Source: Brachypodium distachyon
Taxonomy: Eukaryota > Streptophyta > Magnoliopsida > Poales > Poaceae
NCBI RefSeq assembly: GCF_000005505.3
Contig: NC_016131.3
Location: 28,263,001 to 28,327,000 of the forward strand
Length of the DNA stretch: 64,000 bases
Reading direction: 5' to 3'
Both the position numbers and the translations under genes were made by a program. A model generated the notes under the pieces. The model had not been told where the DNA came from. It did no database searches and was given only the letters and a program-made list of their open reading frames with translations. This document shows, piece by piece, positions 44,311 to 55,202 of this stretch; within the stretch, counting starts at the first letter, position 1, and each line of letters starts with the position of its first letter.

Positions 44311-45121
44311 TTGAACAAATGAGTAGGCGAATCGACGAAGCAACAAAACAAAAAAGAATTATCCTTCTGATCTTGGCGATGCATTTGAGCTCTGAGAGAG
44401 TATTGAAATGGGGTAAACTAATGCAGTTTGGTGGCCGCGAAGGAGAAACGAGATTCAGCGGCACTCAAACTTTGGTTGCTGTTTTCTTCAGTATACCTTT
44501 CGTGGCATTTTTATACATGTATACTGTCCAAACTCACCCAGCAGTAGCCATAGCACTTGAGCAATAAAGAAGAGAAATAAGTAAGATAAAAAGGGGAGTG
44601 AGTGAGCGCTAAAGATGACTAGTCGAAAAGGGAGTAAAATGAGGAGAGTAAATTAAGGGTGAAATCTACGGTACCTCATACTCCACCGGACTAAATGAAA
44701 TATTAGGGCATCTCCAAGTGTCACAAACCGTGCGTCCGTTTGGTAAAGTGTCCGGACAGTATACATCCTCTGGTGCCAAGATTTTGACACTACATCCTGC
44801 TCTCTCCTGTTGGACTCTGACTGAGGACAGTTGTGATTCGTCTACTGACAAGGAGCGGCTCAATACATTTGCAATGATATATCTTGGTGGCCGCTCTTGA
44901 ATGTGCAAAACGCCGGGACTTTCCAGGATCAATACATGTGGCCTTCAATGAGCTGATGCCAGATGGCTTGTAAATTCAGCGGATGCTTGGCCTTGCATTA
45001 CTGCTGTTTTCCAGGGTGTATGTTTTAGTGGGGCGCTAATTGGCGGACGATGCTGCCGGACGAATTCTGACAGCCCATTTTGTTTTTTGTTTTCTGTTTT
45101 CTGATTTTGTTAACGGATTTG
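44311..45121. other. Intergenic DNA, no gene seen
   Basis: GGGCATCTCCAAGTGTCAC near 44706 looks like an isolated DNA-transposon end. No gene. Confidence 0.4.
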
Positions 45122-45216
45122 CTAGGGAACAGTCGCCTGAGAAATCAAATTTCTCAGTCGACGGCGGAAACTAATATATGATAGGTACGTTAATAACTTA
45201 ATAAAACATTGATATG

Positions 45217-45290
45217 TACATGGCCCGGTGGTTCATGGATGGTTGCTCTCTTCTGGAGGTCGCAGGTTCGAATGCCTTCCCGTCCAATAT
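45217..45290 (+). other. tRNA-like pol III boxes (possible SINE head)
   Basis: TGGCCCGGTGG resembles an A box, and GGTTCGAATGCC about 46 bp downstream fits a B box. A full cloverleaf is not evident. Confidence 0.3.
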
Positions 45291-45342
45291 TTTGTTTCCT
45301 TTTATTATTTTTGGTTTATAATTTATGACTCGTCTCTTTTTT

Positions 45343-45717
45343 GTCTTCAATTTTTTATTTCTCTTAATATTTTGTTTTAAATTTTATATATGTACACTAA
45401 CGTAAAATAGCAGTATAAGATAATTTGTATATTTGTTTTATTTTTTTGTGCTCCGATTTTTTTGGATGAGTTGCATATTCCGAAAACCATAACGGCAGAA
45501 ATATTATATGTGCGAGTGTAATTATATAGGGTCTTCAATTTTTTATTTCTCTTAATATTTTGTTTAAAATTTTATATATGCACACTAACGTAAAATAGCA
45601 GTATAAGATAATTTGTATATTTGTCTTTTTTTTGTGCTCCGATTTTTTTGGATGAGTTGCATATTCCGAAAACCATAATGGCAGAAATATTATATGTGCG
45701 GGTGTAATTACATAGGG
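45343..45717. repeat. Tandem duplication, period 188 bp, two copies
   Basis: GTCTTCAATTTTTTATTTCT starts both units (45343 and 45531). The copies differ at only a few bases. Confidence 0.9.
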
Positions 45718-46176
45718 CTGCACATTTTGAAAGCCTAAATTCGCACATTCGATGCTTCTCCGTCTCATGGGATTGCAACTAAAGTTTTTACAATTGCACC
45801 GCAATTTCTTTAAAAGGGGGAAGGAAAAAGGCAAGAAAAACAATAACTATCAAAATTTAAGAATTGCACCTGAAATTTTAGGTGCAATTTTAAAAATTGG
45901 AAGTGGAATTTATGTGTAATTTAAAAATTGCAAGTGAAATTTTATGCGCAAATTTAAAATTGCACGTGAAAATGTATATGCAAATTTTTAGCACGGATTG
46001 TTTTTTGTACGTATTCAATCGTGCATGCACGTGATGGCTGTGGTCTGTACTCAATCTTGTGTATGCATGTTCCGTCCCGAGCCGGTATTCAATCTCGTGC
46101 ATGCATGTTCGGTCCAGAGCAAGCTGATGGACAGGGTATCTATCGACTGAGATTATCTCAGTCGCCTGCTCCCTAG

Positions 46177-46920
46177 TCAATCCCTTTTGTTAAATGTTTT
46201 TGCTCTTTTTGGAAAACCTTTTCTTTTATGTTTTCTGATTTTGTTTTCATTTAAAAGTTTGTGCTTTTCATTTTTCGAACTTTTTTTTTCGATTACAAAC
46301 ATTTAACCTTGAAACCTTTTGTTTTCAAGCCTTTTATTTCCGTGGGGGGCTTAATTGGGGAACTCACTGCCGGCGACGATGGAGGCAGCCGGGGCAAGCC
46401 GTGGCGGCGTGACCGCCCGGATCTGCCCATCAACGGTGCCGCCGGATCCCGTTACCCCTGCTCGGATCTCCCCATGGCGGCGGTCCCTGGCGTCGACGAT
46501 GGCTGCGGCCTCCCAGGCGGCAGCGTCGCAGGGGAGAGGAGGAGGCAGCCGCGGCGGCGCAGGGAAGCAGGCGCGCCGGCGCGGGGGTGGGAGGATGGCG
46601 AACGAACGCCAGAGGGAGAGCCTTATGTTTTTCCTCGTGTTTCTTCATCAGTAGTTTTCAGTGCAGCTCTTTTCTGGCCGCTTGGCCCTTGTATTACCTC
46701 GTCCTTAATACTAATGGAAAGAAGCCTTGCTGCGTTTCATATAAAAAAACATACCAATGGCAGAGGAGTAGAAGACCTGCAGGTATCTAGTAGTAAGCCA
46801 GAATCACCGGAAAAGGTCACCAAAGAAGGACCTCTGGCTCTTGGCCGCAGTTGAGGTTCTGAACTAGAACAAGTAATTCCTATCCTACTCTAGGGAAACA
46901 CCATACTTACATCACTACAT
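46177..46920. other. GC-rich patch and flank, no supported gene
   Basis: 46370-46640 is GC-rich with overlapping ORFs on both strands, lacking a known domain. Confidence 0.35.
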
Positions 46921-46942
46921 GTCCCAGCGTCTCCCATCCCGA
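46921..46942 (+). ncRNA. MIR2118-like word, weak
   Basis: It contains GTCTCCCATCCCGA; 14 of 22 matches to the remembered consensus. It shares CCCGAACTA with the site at 44285, suggesting common descent. No convincing arm. Confidence 0.28.
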
Positions 46943-48060
46943 ACTAGCGATCAAAGCAGTGAGCTACAAAGATATATATATCTTGGTCAAGCTCTTTTGT
47001 CTTGGTGGTCGATCAACCGTCCTGATATGGAAGCCCAACACCTAAGATTTCAGTGTTAGAACTACCAACTCATTAGACCACATTCTCAAGTTTGACTCAC
47101 AGTAAGATAGTTAGAAGTAGCGGGCAACCGATCGAAAGGAGAGGAAGGGACACTCGCTTAAATAAGCCGGGACAATAGAGAGATGGTGTGTAAATAAAGA
47201 GGAGGCGGTTGAAAGCTCAAAACACGATACAGTACTTGAAGAGTAAAAAGGAAAAAGAAGCCTGTGTAATTTAAGAGCCCAATACAGAGAGGACATGTAG
47301 AGTGAAGATGAGAGCACGCGGTGGATGCTGGTTATGCAAACTGAGCCAGGCATTCGGTCGATCCAGAATATTGGACGATGATCATTCATTCATGATGGAC
47401 AGAACCAAATTAACTAATGAATTGTATTGTTGGAGATTTCAGAAGAACGTTATGCAATTTTTTCCTCAGATTTAAAGCAAAATACAATTGTTTTCCTTTG
47501 TTTACAAAATATATGAAAGAGGTGGATTTCGGAGATACACGTACGCCGCAATAAACGAAAGAAACGACTAGGAGTTGCTAATTAATGGCATGGTATGTGT
47601 GGATCACAGATATCTGGCTGATCATATCTACAGAAAGCAGACTGAGGTAAACAAGGTGTGACCGGTGACTACTGTGGAGTATTAAAGCTATTGAATTTAC
47701 TTTCATAATTTTGAACTTCCACATTTTGACTAATGAATACTCTATATTCATATGAAATTAAATTGTCAAAGTCTCATCTAGGATCACATGTGTAATATGC
47801 AAACAATCCATTTCTGACAACTTGCGGAAAAATAATCTATGTTTGTAACCATATATCTTTTCTGATGATGATTTGAAGCAAGTATGCATGCCATACACTC
47901 TATACATGCCCCCAAGATCTCGCGCCTGATGAGTTCTAAACCATCTTAGATGTTTAACACTGAGTTGAGCAGTCGGACCTCCTCACCTGCAATTAAGATT
48001 TGCTAACTACACCGATTAAGCCAGTGCGGGAGCGAATGTTAATACATATGCTCCTATGGT
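46943..48060. other. Intergenic DNA, no gene seen
   Basis: AT-rich; a possible pairing arm GTATGCATGCC lies near 47892. Confidence 0.4.
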
Positions 48061-48061
48061 T

Positions 48062-48083
48062 GTCCCGGTACCTCCCATACCAA
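48062..48083 (+). ncRNA. MIR2118-like word
   Basis: It contains CCCGGTACCTCCCATACC, 16 of 22 matches. Read on the minus strand it encodes GMGGTG, the P-loop signature, as miR2118 complements do; the surrounding ORF is not an NB-LRR. Possible arm GTATGCATGCC about 170 nt upstream. Confidence 0.38.
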
Positions 48084-48404
48084 GAAGAAAATCAGCAACC
48101 TTCTTATTTTCATCATTGCAAACTACTGGTTCTTTTGCGACATGGAATCTTAGGACGTTGTGTCCTAGCAAAATAAGATAGGGCTTTTGAGTGATGGATG
48201 GAGGCCAGGGGACCCTTCTTATATTGCATTGCATGGCAGTGCTCCTTCCCTTCGGCAAAAAAAAAGGAATAACAGCAAGCGAGAAAATCCACTTAGTGTA
48301 TATATATAAATAAAAGATAGAGACGGAGAACTAGAGGGTGTGTATATGTGGTATTTCGTAGAGCAAGGTCCTAAAATGGCTAGGCCTCCAAAGTCTCGAA
48401 AAGC

Positions 48405-48560
48405 AATCCATTCAACGCTCGTATGCATGTCGACCGGGATGACACGTACAAGCGAAAGAGCTGAACCATATCTCAGTCAAGTTGTTGTGACAGTTATGAT
48501 CCTTGCACATTTGCGCATCCAGATACCTCCCATGCCGACAAAACTACCATAGGTCAGATT
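48405..48560 (+). ncRNA. MIR2118-like hairpin candidate (22-nt word at 48517-48538)
   Basis: The word contains CCAGATACCTCCCATGCC, 17 of 22 matches. An upstream arm GTATGCATGTCGACCGGGAT (48421-48440) pairs with it unevenly. Pairing continues inward with GTACAAG near 48447 against CTTGCAC near 48504. This is one of the better hairpins by eye. Confidence 0.48.
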
Positions 48561-48616
48561 TGTTTGTCTTGTGGCTTAGAATCCTCCAAAGACGAGGTAC
48601 TACTCAGATTGTTTGC

Positions 48617-48732
48617 TACTCCTTCCGTGCATATGAAGTGACTTGAGTTTGCTCGAACATGGATGTATTTATACCCAAAATACATTTAGATACATGTAAT
48701 CTTTTGTCACTTAATATGGGACGAAGAGAGTA
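48617..48732. mobile_element. Stowaway MITE
   Basis: TACTCCTTCCGTGCATATGA to ATATGGGACGAAGAGAGTA, with the inner GTATTTATACCC…TACATTTAGATACATG typical of the family. Confidence 0.88.
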
Positions 48733-48849
48733 CTTATTTTCACCGTAGCACCAACGTCTAAACGAACAGTACATATACACGTTCAGCGAAAAATGTGCCG
48801 GTACTATTTTGTGCAAGATATTAATGCTCGGTGATACATCTCACCGGAC

Positions 48850-50300
48850 AGCTTGCCACTTGACCAGACGCGATTTAACTGCAGCATAGGGTTTGGTTCA
48901 GTTCATTGGGAGTACCTGTTGGAGGTTCTTGGTCATTTGGGCTTCGGGCCGAAGTGGAGAAACATGGTTGCGTTAATGATGAATTTAGTGGCCGAGCGAG
49001 GATTCGACCAAGACCAAGTGCTCATGGCTTACAGAAAAATATTCCATGCCAAAGTATCACCACAATCAGCGGGGAGGTCGCTGCCTTGTCAGTCCGCCCT
49101 GGTCCTCTTCGGTTGTAATCGAGAAATTCACATCGCAGCAATACAAGATTTTTCGTGTTCCTGAGTTCATCGCTCAATCATAATTGTAGCATCTCATTTT
49201 ACATTTCACACCAGGGTTTCGAATTCCTAGATACAACCTTATTTATCGAGAGTGTTACTTAATGGCATGCTTAGGCATCTTTTTGTGCATTGCAGGGTAT
49301 TGAGGCAGGGGGATCCCCTCTTTCCGATGCTTTTCATCCTTGCCATGGAACCTTTTAATGCGTTGTTTCTCAAGGCTACACAGTGCAGAGTAATTTCCAC
49401 GCTTAAGTTCCAGACAGTAAGGACACATTTTCGTTGGCTTGCACGAATATTTCCATTGGAAATAGAAAGAAAATTTTGTTTGAAAGTTTTGTTTTGGATG
49501 AATGGCGAGGCTCCTATGGTTTTTTTTTATTGTCACCCAGTCGAGACTCCACCCAGTCTGATGCCTCTTCTTTGATCTTGTCCATAATGATAGTTTTTTT
49601 TTTGCGAAGATTGTCCATAATGATAGATGACATGACTATCACATTGCGGAAAATTCTCGTGTTTCTTTCTTTCCGAAACTCCCAAGCGCCGAGCATGACC
49701 AGTGAGACGATACCTTTCTTCCGATGGCTCCGATGGATTAGGCTCGGGGTCCTTTTAATCTTGCCAGAGTTAAGATAATTTCTTTAAGCGAGGCAATCAG
49801 TTCCATCGGTTGGATGAGGGGACTGCAGAGTATCAACTCCCAGGAATTGATTTCCAGGTTTATCCTGCTTTGGGAAACTGTTCGTTTGGTCGAATTGTCA
49901 CATGATGAAGACTATCTCCTGGAATTTGCACTAATGGGTGCTATTCGGCTAGATCAGCCTATGAATATCAGTTCTACATTAGAATCAGTCAGCCGCTACT
50001 TGATAATGTGTGGGCTCTTAATTTGGAGTGAAAGATTCGTTTCTTCCAGTGGCTTTTGCAGTAGAACAGGCTTTGGATGGCAGCAAGCGGCTGGCCACAT
50101 GACAGGCATAAGGAGTTTTGTTGTTTCTGCGAACAAATGTTAGAGCAGCTGAACCATCTTTTCCTCTCTTGTCCGTTCGCAAAGGAGGTGTGGGCTTGCT
50201 TGAGAGCGGAGGCGGTAACGCTAACGCGATCTACCCCTAGCTTCGTAGCCACTCGTTTACCCAGGGCCATCGAATTAATTTATTTTGTGTTATATTAGAG
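48850..50300 (+). pseudogene. Decayed LINE reverse transcriptase and zf-RVT region
   Basis: Broken plus-strand frames show WEYLLEVLGHLGFGPKWRN (before the RT catalytic region) and, after a gap, LRQGDPLFPMLFILAMEP (49300-49355), a hallmark of non-LTR RT. Near 50080-50200 come WPHDRHKEFCCFCEQMLEQ and HLFLSCPFAKEVW, the zinc-binding end. The order and spacing fit one heavily eroded LINE ORF2. Confidence 0.82.
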
Positions 50301-51343
50301 AGAGTTAATTAACAGGAAAGACACCGCTTGTGTCAGGTAACACCTTTTTGCATGTTACCTTTTTCTTTTTTCTCTCTCCTTTGTGTCAGTCAATTTTTTA
50401 TCTTTCTTCTCTCTCTTTTGTGTCAGTCACTCACGGTCTCACGTAAAGACCAATCATTATTTTCTCTAATATATATGTTTCTTTTATACAATAATTTAGA
50501 GGGCCACTTATATTTTTTGTATAATTTGACTAGTTGGTACGTATTACAGTATGATAGGTACATGTACACTAGACGATGGTACATAAACATTTTTTAGTAA
50601 AAATTCTACGAAATGTATTGTCGTGTATGATAATAAAAATTAGCCATTGTTTAATTCAAAAATACGGTACATGTTAAATGTACGCAAAGACACATCAAAA
50701 TAAGTACATCACTATCATGGTAATTAAAGTTAGCACTTTGTACCTCGTCGTTTTAATTACATAAATCAGCCATTGTCAATATAAAGTGTACATCATACCT
50801 CGTCTGCAACGAAAGTTAGTACATGTTAGTACCTTGTACCTCGTCATTTAATTTACATAAATCAGTCATTGTAGTCAGTACCTAGTACCTCATCCGCAAC
50901 GAAAGTTAGTACATCATGTTAGTACCTTGTACCTCGTCGTTTAATTTACATAAATCAGCCATTGTATATCTAAAATGTAGACAGCACCTAGTACCTCATC
51001 CGCAACGAAAGTTAGTACTAAGTGGAGTACTTTCTCAACCTTAGTACCTCATCAATTTTTAGTACGTAGCAAATACAACAAGGTGCATGTCAAGTACATT
51101 AGAACAATTAACAATATTTCGTCAATTTTATATCCTCAACAATTTTAAGTACCTTCTCAATTTGATGTACATCAAGGTACATGTCAAGTAACTTAACAAT
51201 TTGTGATATCAAGTCCTTGTACATCAATCCGTGCAAAAATAAGTACACGACAAGTACCTTCTCAATTTGATGTACATCACTAAAATTCACATTAAAATAC
51301 ATCAAACAAATCAATTTCAATTGATTGTTACACAATTAAATAC
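50301..51343. repeat. AT-rich tract with degenerate tandem repeats
   Basis: Units built on CCTCGTCGTTTAATTTACAT … CATTGTA … CCTCATCCGCAACGAAAGTT recur about three times (50740-51020), spacing roughly 100-120 bp. Shorter CAATTTGATGTACATCA repeats follow (51150-51290). No gene. Confidence 0.6.
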
Positions 51344-51860
51344 CTAAGTACCTCCTCGATCCTCATAGTACCTGGCACGGTCTGGTATCCAGTGGCAATC
51401 CTCAATTCCATGGGAACGAAGAATCGCCCCAAGCAAAGCATCAAGCGTCGGGAGGATCTTGTTACCCGACTGAGTTGAAGGAGGAGAGGTAGGGGCCCAA
51501 GCAAATTCCATGGCTGTCGTCCTCTCCATCGAGGGTGAGCTTGGCGAAGTGGCGGACCGAACCGGAGAGCGCCATGGCTGTGGCCGCCGCGAGCGCGACG
51601 GAGCCGCCCATGGTCACGGGCACAGTGAGTGAGGCCGAGGATTCGGGCTTCTGTGGAGATGGGGGCGGCGGGCCGAGTACACGGCCGGCGGAAGCCAAAA
51701 TCGGGCGGACGGCGTCCCGCACGGCGGCGGCGGCGGCGGGGGCCGAGACGAGGCCCCGCACGGCGGCGGCGGCCCGTGGCGTCGGCGGAGATCGTGGTCT
51801 TGCCGGAGGTGGCTGCGCGAAGATCGGGAGTTAAGAGAGGGAGAAAGAGAGAGAGAGGAG
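51344..51860 (-). pseudogene. GC-rich gene fragment, minus strand, unknown
   Basis: One frame gives SASLTVPVTMGGSVALAAAT and LDGEDDSHGICLGPYLSS and stops. The next frame continues coding-like with NKILPTLDALLGAILRSHG and HWIPDRARYYEDRGGT. A one-base shift may separate them. No family is recognised; it could be a captured fragment in a transposon. Confidence 0.35.
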
Positions 51861-52336
51861 TGGGGAAGATGGGGATGTGAGTAGAGAGAGATGGCCAGAC
51901 ACATCCGACTGCTAATTATTAGGTGCCAGAGGATTAACAGAACGTGAGTGGACACGTGAGTGGACAAGTGTGTGGACAATACCGTAGGTGTAGATCGCGT
52001 TAGCGGCACGGGGAGGTTTGGCGGGCTTGCTTCCGGAGATCCCATCCCAAATTGACTTCCTTTGCTTTGCATGCTACCATTATCAAAGGGTGCTGGCGCA
52101 GGCTGATGAAGGGCTCAAAGTGCGAAGAACAAAGAGGATTTCGTGATGGCCGGTATCTGGTGATGCGGAGCATTTGTGTAATCAACGGATTTTCAAGGGG
52201 ATTTCTTCTTCTGCTACTTCTGACCCTTCTTTTTGCTCAGCTGGAAGGGACCTCCTTCGAGAATCATTTAGGGAGTTGTTGTTTTACTTTCTTGTCGGGC
52301 GCCTGTAGTCAGGACTCATTTTTCTCCGACCATGTA

Positions 52337-52453
52337 TTACTTCCGTCTCATATTAAGTATCAAATATTACATATATTTAAACATTTTTTAGATATAAATA
52401 TATCTATATTTGACAAATTTGAATCACTTAATTAATATGGAATGGAGCAAGTA
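52337..52453. mobile_element. Stowaway-like MITE, degenerate
   Basis: ATTACTTCCGTCTCATATTA and TTAATATGGAATGGAGCAAG are imperfect inverted ends. Confidence 0.7.
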
Positions 52454-52880
52454 ATCATTTATATTCCCTGTTTAATAAAAAAAACAGAGCTCCTGCTAGT
52501 CGGTATAAAAAAACACAATTGCATCTCGACACCACAACATCTATCAATGATATTCAACGACTTTGTCGATGACCACTTGCCCGCTAACTTCTCATCTTCG
52601 CTTCACCAAATGGACGTCATAGTCTTCAGTTACTCGCACCGATGCAGTATTACAAATCGTCTCCCCTGGATAAGCATGGTTTCAAATTTTAGGCCTCAAG
52701 CGTATACCGATTATTATTCATGCACAACAAATTGACCCGAACACACAAGCACATGGAAGATCTCGATTCTTGGGCCGAAGGCACCTAACATGCGTTGCTT
52801 TTCTACGACTTCTCTCTTCCAATGGATTCAAAGCAGCTAGCTATGCATGTCAGCCAAAAAGCACGAGACTTGCTCGATCT

Positions 52881-52902
52881 CTCCCAATACCTCCCATGCC
52901 GA
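52881..52902 (+). ncRNA. MIR2118-like word
   Basis: CTCCCAATACCTCCCATGCC plus GA; 16 of 22 matches. Possible arm CACATGGAAGATCTCGATTC about 125 nt upstream. Confidence 0.42.
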
Positions 52903-53237
52903 CCCAATGGCTCGATCGGCCGAATGAGCTATAACGAGCTTAACAAGAGAAAGAGGTGAACGATGAATGAGCCGTATGTCACTAGTTCTAGAAAAGTTGG
53001 GGGCGTGGACATAAATAGGGTGAAATTTGAAAAATTAACTTAAAATCATTGCAGTAAAGACATCGGTCTGGTGTGTACTCTGCCAGGACATCCCTGGACT
53101 TGGTTGCTCCGCAGCGACCGAGGGTGGTCTCTCTGTAACTGTGTTGGTCGGAGGATAATCAAACTGTCAAGGACGTTCATTGTGGTGATCCTCTTGCCCT
53201 TAGCATATGGTCCCTCCGTCCGAAACAAGATACTGAG

Positions 53238-53361
53238 TACTTCCTCCGTCTCATATTGACAATTAAGTGTCTCAAAATTTTCCAAACATAAATGTATCTA
53301 TAACTAAAAAGCGTCTAGATACATGCAATATTTTGACACTTAATATGAGACGGAGGGAGTA
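53238..53361. mobile_element. Stowaway MITE
   Basis: TACTTCCTCCGTCTCATATT to ATATGAGACGGAGGGAGTA, 124 bp, nearly perfect ends. Confidence 0.92.
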
Positions 53362-53540
53362 TAATCTTGAGACTTTGACATCAGTGATCGCTTATCCTTT
53401 GGTGGATGGGGATAGTCAAGTTGAACTTAGCTAATTCAGAGGCTGTTATTGAGCTAACTAGCTAAGCCCGAGTACAATCACAGCAGAATTTTCCTGGTGA
53501 TCATTAGATTAAAACCAAAAACATGGTAGCCTAATTCTTT

Positions 53541-54088
53541 TGACGGAAACCTTTTCAAGAAGACAAGGTGCTCCTGCATTTCATTAAAAATAGAATGCCT
53601 CCGTTTATAAAGAAAATCGAACAATGCACAGCTTATTAAAAGAAAGTTGCACGAAGACCTTGACTACAAACATTACAAAGCAAAACCGATAAACAAGTGA
53701 CAACTGCAAAAGTGAGCCACCGCTCGCTCCAACGACACCGGACAAGGAACGGCTCCTAACGCCAGAAAAAGATAGGCAGAGCCGGGCTTCTCCAGGGATC
53801 GGAACGAAGAAGAGGTCACACGGTAGCCTATTTCTTAATGGAGTACATTATTATGGCCAACCATATTTGTTTTTTTAGCTACAAACAAAAGTATTTCTCA
53901 ACAAAACTCTGCAGTTCTACTCGACTGGATTGCCATTTGCATCACATGAAGGACACACATGTTGAGAACATGACCTTAAATAAATAAAGATTGTTCGAGT
54001 CATCTGGTTCCATCAAGTGCAATCGCATCCAGAAGAAAATAATGGTTGCGTTGTTTTCCAGTCTCACGCCTATGCTGCATGTCTACTC
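53541..54088. other. Intergenic DNA, no gene seen
   Basis: 53560-53820 has the look of the 3' end of a minus-strand retroposon (CTCCTGCATTTCATTAAAAA) but no partner was found. Confidence 0.3.
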
Positions 54089-54110
54089 TTCCCGATGCCT
54101 ATCATGTCGA
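54089..54110 (+). ncRNA. MIR2118-like word, degenerate centre
   Basis: It begins TTCCCGATGCCT, as typical miR2118 does, then has ATC in place of CCC; 16 of 22 matches. Confidence 0.3.
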
Positions 54111-54341
54111 AATATTTTTCGGCCTTTTAAGCTACCCAAAGATGACATTTTTCGTCTATTTTTGTCTATTTAGTGGACAGCGCTCGACTATATATCATGG
54201 TTATAAGTTACTAGCAGCTGAGATGTTTTTTTTTTTTCCTGACGTGTAGTGTGGGTGAGAATATAGAGGGGCAGGGCAAACAGAAAAGTACGGAACTCTA
54301 AGACCTTGTTTACATGCTGTTTTTTTCAAACTTCGAGAACT

Positions 54342-55202
54342 GGAGCATCTTCAGCAGGACTTCTAGACAGATTTCCTAGCGTTTTAGGAGCTGGAGAAAA
54401 AAGAACTTCAGCTGGGCCTCTACTTCGGTCCGTAAATTAGAAAGGCCCCTGTATCGAGCCATCAGCCCCCATTCCTAGGGCTCCTGTTCCACTTTTGCGT
54501 TCTCTCTTCTCCTCCCACGCGTCTTCCTTCTCTCGCCTGCGCCGTCGGTCGCCGCCACCCTGCTCCGCGCCTTCGCGCCTCGAGCTGTGCAGAGCCGCCG
54601 CTCGCCCGAGCCCTGGCCGCCGCCGCCGCCCTGCACCGCGCACCTCCGCTCGCCCGAGCCTCGAGCACGGCCGCGCGTCCCCTCTCTTTTCTCCTCCGTC
54701 GACGGCGGGCCGCCGTCGCCCTGCACCGCGCCTTCGCGCCCTGAGCTCCGAGCACCGCCGCGCGTCCCCTCCCTCTTCTCCTCCGTCGACGGCGGGCCGC
54801 CGCCGGCCTCCGCTCTGCCTCCGCGCCCGCCGGCACCCTTGGCCGCAGCCTTCGCCGCCCACGGCCACGCGTGCCGGTCTCTGCGTGCGGGGAAGAAGGA
54901 CACCGTGCGGTCCCCGCCGTCTTGTGACTGTGCACCGCGCCCCCCGCCGCCGCCGCCCGGTGGCATCGTCGATTCGGCCGCTGCTCTGTCGAGCTTGTGG
55001 GGAAGAGTGAGAAGAAAGGAAAAAAAAAGAAAACAGTAAATTACAAGTCATTGACAGGTAGGACCAATACGTCATAAAGCATGTAGGGGCTGTGAAATAG
55101 GGCCACTGCTGAAGATGTTTGGTTTTTTACCTTAAATTTGAGGGAAGCCCCTAAAAACTGTTTAGGCACCTTGTTTTGCAGGCTTCCGTTGAAGATGCTC
55201 TA
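54342..55202. mobile_element. TIR element with GC-rich cargo
   Basis: GGAGCATCTTCAGCAGG at the left pairs with TTCCGTTGAAGATGCTCT at the right, the style of grass Harbinger/hAT MITEs. The interior 54480-55000 is strongly GC-rich, with a roughly 105-bp unit (CGCGCGTCCCCTC…TCCGTCGACGGCGGGCCGCC) repeated twice. It may be a captured gene exon; ORFs on both strands are low-complexity. Confidence 0.6.

Larger units (their letters stand above)
45122..46176. mobile_element. TIR element with CTAGGGA…AGTCGCCTGAGA ends
   Basis: Left CTAGGGAACAGTCGCCTGAG and right, in complement, CTAGGGAGCAGGCGACTGAG. Related AGTCGACT…AGAAATA words occur in the duplicated segment (21150-21310 and 41730-41890). This style of end suits non-autonomous Mutator-like MITEs; no 9-bp target duplication was found. 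The interior holds a tandem duplication and AT-rich repeats. Confidence 0.6.
52790..53540 (+). repeat. Duplicated non-coding unit, copy 2 (partner 36089-36900)
   Basis: It shares three ordered blocks with 36089-36900 and contains a miR2118-like word and a younger Stowaway. Confidence 0.7.

Noticed and set aside
45217..45290. A functional tRNA gene
   Set aside because: Box-like motifs are present but acceptor and anticodon stems do not form by eye.
46261..46854. 197-aa plus-strand ORF
   Set aside because: GC-rich middle with overlapping ORFs in other frames, no domain, no splice support.
48016..48258. Minus-strand ORF with GMGGTG, resembling an NB-ARC P-loop
   Set aside because: The P-loop match is confined to the complement of the miR2118-like word; no kinase-2, GLPL or LRR motifs flank it, and other sites show the same core without an ORF.
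50730..51020. Spaced repeats as a CRISPR array
   Set aside because: Repeats and intervals are both degenerate and the DNA is plant nuclear.
52022..52046. CTTCCGGAGATCCCATCCCA as a further miR2118-like word
   Set aside because: It needs a two-base gap to align and has no upstream arm.
54437..55075. Several overlapping ORFs of 150-212 aa on both strands
   Set aside because: Low-complexity Arg/Ala/Pro readings of a GC-rich tract; all frames are open, so openness carries no information.
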